A stretch of DNA of 19,549 nucleotides from Candidatus Thorarchaeota archaeon SMTZ1-83 (GTDB lineage: Archaea; Asgardarchaeota; Thorarchaeia; Thorarchaeales; Thorarchaeaceae): positions 1-19,549 of the forward strand of contig LRSK01000233.1 in NCBI GenBank assembly GCA_001563325.1. The letters run 5' to 3'. The notes under the pieces were generated by a model. It saw only the letters and a list, made by a program, of their open reading frames with translations, made no database searches and was not told the DNA's origin. Shown piece by piece: positions 14,583-19,549 of the stretch. The position numbers and the translations under genes are program-made. Numbering within the stretch: the stretch's first letter is position 1; every line of letters begins with the position of its first letter.

Positions 14583-15758
14583 CTAATCAGTGGGCTCAGC
14601 TTTTGAGTTGTAGTAATATCTTGCCCCAGATCCAGTATTGATCAGGACAACTTCCTCATCGTAGTCAATCTCGCCCATCTCGACAAGATTCCTAAGTCCG
14701 GCCAACCCGACTGCTGCCTCAGGGCATAGGTTCAAACCCTCCATTCTGGCTGCTATTCTTCTGCATGGTTCTATTTCCTGCTCGGCCACCGCCACCGCAC
14801 TTCCGCCGGATCCTCGAATAGCCGCAAGTATCAATCTTCCTGCAAATGGACTCGGCACCTTCAAACCAAGAGCCTTGGTCTGGCTATCAGGCCATGGTTC
14901 AATATTCTCTGTGTTACGTTCAATTGCTCTAACTACGGGTGCGCAGCCAGCGCTCTGTGCGGCGTATAATCTGGGCCGATGCGCATCAATCAGACCTAGA
15001 GCCTCCAGCTCGTGGAGTCCCTTCCAAATACCAATCAAGGCGGTACCACCGCCCGTGGGACAGATAATGGCGTTCGGCACTCTCCATCCGAGCTGCTCTG
15101 CTATCTCAAAGGCCAGGGTCTTCTTGCCCTCCACTCTATAAGGCTCCTTAGTGGTTGACAGATCTGTCCAGTCTGCGTTTCTCTTGGCCATGGCGGATGC
15201 GCTGTCTGAAATGGTACCTTCCAATCGAATGGTCTTAGCACCGTACGCTTCACAATCCCGGAAGAATAGCTCTGGCGTATCTGAAGGCATGAAGATGTGG
15301 CATTCTGCTCCAGCTGCAGCAGCATATGCACTTGCGGAAACGGCCGCGTTACCTGCTGATGGCATGGCGAAGGAGGTCGCACCGAGCTCAGAATGCTTGG
15401 ATATCGACGCGCAGAGCCCGCGATCTTTGAAAGACCCCGTGGGATTCTGGGATTCATCCTTGACCATTAGGAGTCTGAGGCCTAGATGCTTCCCAAGTCT
15501 TCTGGTACTGAGAAGCGGAGTCCAGCCCTCCCCCAGGCTGAAGATGAAGGACGGTGAGTTTACGGGTAGAAGCTGAGAGTATCTCCACATTGAGTTGATT
15601 CCCGAAGGGAACTGGTTTGTGTGAATGTCTTCTATGACGCTGATTAGGTCATAGACTGCTGACAAAGGAGAGCCGCATATACAGTATGTCTTGGTAACAT
15701 CTGCTGAGTAGTCCTTCCCACACTGTGGGCATTCGAGGTACAGCAGCTGTGATATCAT
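14583..15758 (-). CDS. thrC: Threonine synthase (PLP-dependent) with N-terminal zinc ribbon
   Basis: ThrC converts O-phosphohomoserine to threonine and phosphate in the cytosol. Residues 9-30 form a small cysteine ribbon (CPQCGKDY, then CICG), common in archaeal ThrC. GEGWTPLLSTRRLG and the PLP-lysine motif NPTGSFKDRG lie near residues 76 and 105, followed by SAGNAAVSASAYAAAAG, the glycine-rich phosphate loop CPTGGGTALIG near residue 235, and NTGSGARYY at the C terminus. Length (391) is typical. Cysteate synthase and related PLP enzymes share this fold, so a sister activity is possible but less likely. The ATG at 15758 has only a weak AGG-type site upstream, and a CAAATAAT stretch (complement) about 35 nt upstream may be its TATA element. 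It is divergent from the AIR-synthase-related gene. Confidence 0.9.
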   Translation of the reverse strand: MISQLLYLECPQCGKDYSADVTKTYCICGSPLSAVYDLISVIEDIHTNQFPSGINSMWRYSQLLPVNSPSFIFSLGEGWTPLLSTRRLGKHLGLRLLMVKDESQNPTGSFKDRGLCASISKHSELGATSFAMPSAGNAAVSASAYAAAAGAECHIFMPSDTPELFFRDCEAYGAKTIRLEGTISDSASAMAKRNADWTDLSTTKEPYRVEGKKTLAFEIAEQLGWRVPNAIICPTGGGTALIGIWKGLHELEALGLIDAHRPRLYAAQSAGCAPVVRAIERNTENIEPWPDSQTKALGLKVPSPFAGRLILAAIRGSGGSAVAVAEQEIEPCRRIAARMEGLNLCPEAAVGLAGLRNLVEMGEIDYDEEVVLINTGSGARYYYNSKAEPTD

Positions 15759-15855
15759 TGCCTGCCCACAATTACATAGGCCCCCACCATTATTTGAGTG
15801 TGTTACTTTTGAGATTTGGAGGATGTCAAAGCGGATAGACCTCCTTCTCGATTAC

Positions 15856-15861
15856 TTTATA
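15856..15861 (+). promoter_or_regulatory. TATA box, probably for the AIR-synthase-related gene
   Basis: TTTATA in CTTTATAC is a good match to archaeal TATA boxes. The predicted start near 15886 would leave an unusually long leader of about 135 nt before the coding sequence at 16021. Confidence 0.4.
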
Positions 15862-15933
15862 CCCCCCTACTAGTCCCAATTTCATCGCGCACATAGCCTG
15901 AAACACGTCTGTTGTCATAGTGAGTTAGGAGAG

Positions 15934-15989
15934 CCCCGAACGGGGTATCGATGAATTTCCTTTTCATGCATCAGGCACAGGGCTTGTGC
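15934..15989 (+). other. Two hairpins in the long leader of the AIR-synthase-related gene
   Basis: CCCC-GAAC-GGGG (15934-15945) forms a tetraloop hairpin, and GCACA-GGGCT-TGTGC (15975-15989) a second 5-bp hairpin. Both lie between the inferred transcription start and the ribosome-binding GGAG at 16008-16011. They could be part of a regulatory leader or a small RNA. No known riboswitch is recognised. Confidence 0.3.
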
Positions 15990-16020
15990 GCACCCGACAA
16001 GACGAACGGAGTGCATTGCT

Positions 16021-17031
16021 TTGCTTCCTGGGAAGATCCCTCCTGACATGTTGAAGACGCTCGTATTCTCCCACCTCGGCAGCTATGACCCTGATATAAT
16101 ACTGGGGCCCGCTTTGGGAGAGGATGCTTCATTGATTCAGGTTGGTGAGAATGTAATAGTCGCAGCGACTGATCCTATCACCGGTTCTACAGAAGACGTT
16201 GGTTGGCTTGCTGTCCACATCAATGCAAACGATATCGCGACCTTCGGAGTTGCCCCTCGATGGTTTCTCATGTCAATCCTACTCCCTTCTGGGTCTAGTC
16301 CTGAGGACCTCGCTCGGATTATGGAACAGATCGATCGAGCATCGGAATCTCTCGGTATCAGCGTTGCGGGTGGGCACACAGAAATAACTGAGGGAATCGA
16401 CCGCCCCATAATAGCCGGCTGTATGATGGGCGTAACTTCGGTAGGAGGGTATGTAACATCGGCCGGCGCAAGGGCTGGTGACCACATTATCATGACTAAG
16501 ACGGCGGCCATTGAAGGTACAGCAATCCTTGCAGCTGAAGGCGAGGCATTCCTTTCAGATAAAATCGGTAAGAGCGATCTAAGAGACGCCTGTGATATTA
16601 GGGAGCAAATCAGTGTAGTCAAGGATGGCGTGACTGCCTACGGTACCGGCTACCTCACTGCAATGCACGACCCCACCGAAGGAGGCCTTTCAGGTGGCCT
16701 GCATGAGCTATGCGATGCGAGCGGTGTCGGATTCAGAATAGACCTTGACCGAATTCCGGTGCATGACTCAACCCGCCAAGTCTGCGAAATACTCTCAATC
16801 GATTTCATGGAACTGATCAGTAGCGGCTGCATGCTGATGACCTGCGATCCGGACCACTCAGAAGATGTAGTGAGTGCACTCCAGGTGGAGGGGATCCTAG
16901 CAACGGTAGTCGGCACCATAGAATCAGATTCACGGGAACGATTGTGCAAGTGTAATGGAAAGTACAAACCTTTGCCGCGTCCAAGTACAGATGCAATTTG
17001 GGATGCACTCAAAAAACTCAGTCAGACATGA
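16021..17031 (+). CDS. AIR synthase (PurM)/HypE-related ATP-binding protein
   Basis: The protein has the PurM/HypE/SelD/ThiL fold: ALGEDASLIQVGE with the metal-binding Asp, then the dimer and ATP-binding strand DPITGSTEDVGWLAVHINANDIATFGVAPR, quoted in part as DPITG and HINANDIA. Next come ISVAGGHTEIT and, in the C-terminal domain, AMHDPTEGGLSGGLHELC. Characterised relatives use ATP to activate carbonyl or carbamoyl groups. The C terminus (ALKKLSQT) lacks the PRIC-like cysteine tail needed by HypE for hydrogenase cyanide-ligand synthesis, and no hydrogenase gene is nearby. It is therefore an archaeal HypE-like paralogue of unknown substrate. The start is TTG at 16021 with GGAG nine bases upstream. 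The conserved family N terminus (LPGKIPPDMLKTLVFS) begins there, so ATG 16048 would be too short. It overlaps the convergent surE by 14 nt. Confidence 0.82.
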   Translation: MLPGKIPPDMLKTLVFSHLGSYDPDIILGPALGEDASLIQVGENVIVAATDPITGSTEDVGWLAVHINANDIATFGVAPRWFLMSILLPSGSSPEDLARIMEQIDRASESLGISVAGGHTEITEGIDRPIIAGCMMGVTSVGGYVTSAGARAGDHIIMTKTAAIEGTAILAAEGEAFLSDKIGKSDLRDACDIREQISVVKDGVTAYGTGYLTAMHDPTEGGLSGGLHELCDASGVGFRIDLDRIPVHDSTRQVCEILSIDFMELISSGCMLMTCDPDHSEDVVSALQVEGILATVVGTIESDSRERLCKCNGKYKPLPRPSTDAIWDALKKLSQT

Positions 17032-17797
17032 AGTCACGCAGGTCCTCAATGCTTCGTGTATCAGCTGTTTCTATCACTATTGGTGAGAGAGATATGCTCC
17101 CCTTGTTCAGGACCACATCGGCGTCAGAGCCCTCTGGAGCGTTCTTATGCATCCCCTTCAGCCAATAGTAAGGACTATCGTTGGGATCGATTCTCTTCTC
17201 CAGCTCATTGTATATCCGAACTCGAGCCGGAGGAACAACAACAATCCTGCTATCAGGAGAGATCTTGGATGGGAAGTTTAAGTTCAATGCGTCCACGCTA
17301 TCGGGTAGTCCCTTATCCAAAACTCTCAACACGAGATCCCGTGTTATCTCGCAGACTCTTGAGTAATCTCGCTTCTTGTCGGCTGAGTTGAACCACTCAT
17401 TTGGTTCAACAACCAATGACACAGCAATAGCCGGAAAGCCCATCAGAGCTGCCTCTAGAGCTGCTCCCACCGTTCCACTCGTCAACATGCTTTGATACCC
17501 GAGATTGGCACCCGCATTTATGCCCGATACGAAAATGTCGATATCCTCAACAAGACACCGTGCAAGTACGACCGAATCGGCCGGGGAACCGTCATGGATA
17601 ATCATCTCGATTCCATCCGTATTCGCACGTTTCTTGAGCCTAATGGGCCGGTTTAGAGTCAAAGCCTTCCCGGAAGCGCTACGTTCCCTGTCAGGAACCA
17701 CAATAACCACCTCCGCATGGGGTGAGAGGATTTCTGCCAGAGTCATAAGAGCAGTGCTCTCTGAACCGTCATCATTTGTCAGACAGATTTTCGGCAT
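17018..17797 (-). CDS. surE: SurE-family 5'(3')-nucleotidase / survival protein
   Basis: SurE proteins are cytosolic metal-dependent phosphatases that dephosphorylate nucleoside monophosphates and, in some species, other phosphates. The metal-binding LTNDDG is at residues 6-11, followed by VVPDRERSASGKALT with the conserved Ser, and then VSGINAGANLGYQSMLTSG and TVGAALEAALMGFPAIAVS, all hallmark blocks. The usual APGI after NDDG is replaced by SESTA. Length (259) is standard. ATG at 17797 follows a strong GGAGG seven bases upstream. It shares its strand with the epimerase gene 78 nt upstream, so a common transcript is possible. Confidence 0.92.
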   Translation of the reverse strand: MPKICLTNDDGSESTALMTLAEILSPHAEVVIVVPDRERSASGKALTLNRPIRLKKRANTDGIEMIIHDGSPADSVVLARCLVEDIDIFVSGINAGANLGYQSMLTSGTVGAALEAALMGFPAIAVSLVVEPNEWFNSADKKRDYSRVCEITRDLVLRVLDKGLPDSVDALNLNFPSKISPDSRIVVVPPARVRIYNELEKRIDPNDSPYYWLKGMHKNAPEGSDADVVLNKGSISLSPIVIETADTRSIEDLRDFMSD

Positions 17798-17875
17798 TGC
17801 TGCACCTCCATTTCAATAACCCGAGGGCTCACGTCATCTCAAGATAAGACTGACGGAACCACTACGAAACACGAC

Positions 17876-18967
17876 TCACACCTCCTCAAGAAGAATGTCA
17901 ATAATCGCTTTCGAGGCATCTCCTTTTCCGAACGGACAGTCCCGTATCCCCTCCAACCCATACCCTACTTCCTTCAGGATTGTCTTTGGAAACTCTGTGG
18001 AATCTACTCCCACAACAGTAGCATGGCCTGATTCGACTGCCTCAGGTCTCTCTGTTGATATTCTTAGGACAAACACCCTCTTGTTGATTGAAGGTGCTGT
18101 CACCTCCTCTTGAATCCCCCCCGAGTCCGTCATCACGAAATCGCATCTATGCATCAGTTGTAGAAAGTCGAGATAGGATGGGGGCTCAACGATTCTTACA
18201 AGACTTGAGCTCGCCTCAATCTTGTTCATAAGATCGAATTCTTCAAGTCGCTTCACCGTGCGCGGATGAGCACAAAAGAGGACTTCGATGTTGAGAGATA
18301 CTATTCCCTCAACAAGCCCCTTGAGCGTTTCTTTGTCGTCCACATTCTCTGATCGATGGAGGGTCAGAAGGGCGAACCCTTTATTTCCGAATCCTTTGGT
18401 GGGGTCAGGCCTCTGCAGGGCCGCTGGAAGCCTACTTTCAAGAGCATCAATGACAGTATTTCCAGTTACGAAGACCTTCCCTCTGACATTCTCGTTTCTT
18501 AGAATCTGCGCTGATTTTTCAGTCGGAGCAAAGAGAAGATCTGCCGCATGGTCAGTAAGGCGCCTGTTATGTTCCTCAGGCATCCTCGAATCGTAGCTTC
18601 TGAGACCTGCCTCGACATGAGCGAGAGGAACTCTGAGTTTCACGGCGGCCAGAGACGCGGAAAGGACTGCATTTGTGTCTCCCTGTACAATGACAATCTC
18701 GGGTTTTTCGTGAAGAATCTCCTTCTCAATGCCAATCAGTGCCTTGGCTGTCTGCTCTGCGTGAGTTCCCGAACCTATGTCCAGATTCTTGTCCGGTTCT
18801 CTGAGAGCCATGTCGCTAAAGATTGAGCTACTCATGGATTCGGAATAGTGTTGCCCTGTATGTAGGAGGAAAGTGTCAATACCACGTGACTCGCATTCAT
18901 GGACAACTGGAGCCATCTTGATAATTTCGGGTCGTGTCCCTACTACAATGAACGGTCTCACATGCAT
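17876..18967 (-). CDS. wecB: UDP-N-acetylglucosamine 2-epimerase (non-hydrolysing)
   Basis: The enzyme interconverts UDP-GlcNAc and UDP-ManNAc, supplying ManNAc-type sugars for surface polysaccharide or protein glycosylation. The family blocks are all present: VVGTRPEIIKMAPVV at the start, HTGQHY, VIVQGDTNAVLSASLAA, HVEAGLRSYDSRMPEEHNRR, FVTGNTVIDAL, LTLHRSENV, and MTDSGGIQEEVTAP near residue 280. Length is 363, typical. The frame opens two codons earlier with TTG, but ATG at 18967-18965 gives the usual N terminus (MHVRPFIVVGTRP). No strong ribosome site is visible, so initiation may be leaderless or weak. No other glycan-synthesis gene is adjacent in the window. Confidence 0.92.
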   Translation of the reverse strand: MHVRPFIVVGTRPEIIKMAPVVHECESRGIDTFLLHTGQHYSESMSSSIFSDMALREPDKNLDIGSGTHAEQTAKALIGIEKEILHEKPEIVIVQGDTNAVLSASLAAVKLRVPLAHVEAGLRSYDSRMPEEHNRRLTDHAADLLFAPTEKSAQILRNENVRGKVFVTGNTVIDALESRLPAALQRPDPTKGFGNKGFALLTLHRSENVDDKETLKGLVEGIVSLNIEVLFCAHPRTVKRLEEFDLMNKIEASSSLVRIVEPPSYLDFLQLMHRCDFVMTDSGGIQEEVTAPSINKRVFVLRISTERPEAVESGHATVVGVDSTEFPKTILKEVGYGLEGIRDCPFGKGDASKAIIDILLEEV

Positions 18968-19118
18968 CAACAATCAAGAAACCCTCGTGCATGTTCATAA
19001 GCATGACGGACCTGCAATATTGCTGCATCAACCTTACCCCAAGGATATCCTGAAAACATCTAAAAGAACCCTAAGTCAATCTTCTCGATGTGATGTGTAC
19101 CTGAGGTGAGATTGGAGA

Positions 19119-19549
19119 TTGAGATACGGCCTTGGAGTATCCATTGGTGCGCTGTTGCCGGGCATCATTTTCATGGGAAGCGTTTTCTTCAAGGTTGCCG
19201 GCATCGGTGTGACTGATCAGGCTGTCCTTGGCTCGATCTGGAGGATGTACATCATCTGGTTCTTGGTGTGTCTTGGCATTGCAATGGTACCTGTCATTGC
19301 TGTGTACACCCGTTGGCGAGAGAGCTTCAGGGAATTCGTGCTTTTTGAGGCCGGAGGATTCGGTCTCTTTTCACCACTTTGGTTGTTTCTGGGAACCGAG
19401 ATGTCGGGCGACTCGTGGCGGTCCATAATAGATGAGGGGATTCAGAACGGGATACCCGCTCCCGGTCCAGATGGAACTATCGTAGGTGTGAACATTAGCC
19501 CGATCTTGTTTGTGCCATTGCTGGTTGCGATGATATTCACCGGATTGGT
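19119..19549 (+). CDS. N-terminal part of a multi-spanning membrane protein, truncated by the window edge
   Basis: The frame is open from TTG 19119 to the window end (at least 143 residues) with no stop. GAGGTGA lies about 9 nt before the TTG, and an in-frame TGA overlaps that site, so no earlier start exists. Hydrophobic segments are seen at about residues 4-28 (GLGVSIGALLPGIIF), 44-62 (YIIWFLVCLGIAMVPVIAV), 78-95 (LFEAGGFGLFSPLWLFLG) and 127-143 (ILFVPLLVAMIF). A loop with NGIPAPGPDGTIVGVNI lies before the last. I do not recognise the family. A TAAAAGA stretch at 19061-19067 may be its TATA element. Confidence 0.6.
   Translation, partial: MRYGLGVSIGALLPGIIFMGSVFFKVAGIGVTDQAVLGSIWRMYIIWFLVCLGIAMVPVIAVYTRWRESFREFVLFEAGGFGLFSPLWLFLGTEMSGDSWRSIIDEGIQNGIPAPGPDGTIVGVNISPILFVPLLVAMIFTGL

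Noticed and set aside
15951..16040. A 31-codon plus-strand frame beginning MNFLFMHQAQG in the leader of the AIR-synthase-related gene
   Set aside because: No convincing ribosome site lies upstream, it overlaps the downstream start, and nothing else supports translation.
16021..17031. Naming the gene hypE
   Set aside because: The cysteine tail needed for hydrogenase maturation is missing, and no hydrogenase or other hyp gene is in the window.

Overview
The window looks archaeal, and most likely comes from an Asgard lineage (a Thorarchaeia-like genome would fit). The evidence is archaeal TATA-type boxes about 26-28 nt ahead of inferred starts, frequent TTG starts paired with GGAG-type ribosome binding sites, an archaeal bifunctional phosphoglucose/phosphomannose isomerase, an Mrp/NBP35 ATPase, and a gene at 11983-12639 that reads like an ESCRT-III (Snf7/CHMP) protein. 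No rRNA, tRNA, CRISPR array, insertion sequence or phage gene was seen. It reads as compact chromosomal housekeeping sequence with a few odd loci.

Layout, left to right. A leftward gene start is cut by the left edge (1-65). Next is a rightward winged-helix/PfkB-like fusion (175-1500), which meets a leftward DUF92 membrane protein tail to tail (1497-2414). A leftward pair follows: an uncharacterised 223-residue protein (6116-6787) and a 1144-residue protein (2671-6105) with a GCS2-type ligase domain and about six beta-sandwich units. After the leftward PGI/PMI (6907-7929) comes a rightward reading frame that looks broken by two frameshifts (8077-8513), then a HAD phosphatase (8557-9228).

The 529-nt gap at 9229-9757 is the most unusual stretch. 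It holds two candidate structured small RNAs, each about 27 nt downstream of a TATA-like box and each exposing long pyrimidine-rich single strands inside GC-rich stems. A small two-helix membrane protein with a poly-glutamate tail follows (9758-10120).

The right half holds Mrp ATPase and an IMPase-family phosphatase (leftward), the ESCRT-III-like protein with a phosphoserine-phosphatase-like HAD enzyme (rightward), a CaCA-family exchanger and threonine synthase (leftward), an AIR-synthase-related protein (rightward), SurE and UDP-GlcNAc 2-epimerase (leftward), and a membrane protein cut by the right edge.

Functionally the genes cover sugar-phosphate interconversion (PGI/PMI), phosphate-ester hydrolysis (two HAD proteins, IMPase, SurE), nucleotide-sugar supply for glycans (WecB), amino-acid synthesis (ThrC), Fe-S cofactor handling (Mrp), cation transport (CaCA) and membrane remodelling (ESCRT-III). 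Four convergent gene pairs abut or overlap at their stop codons. The two candidate RNAs are the best lead for something undescribed.
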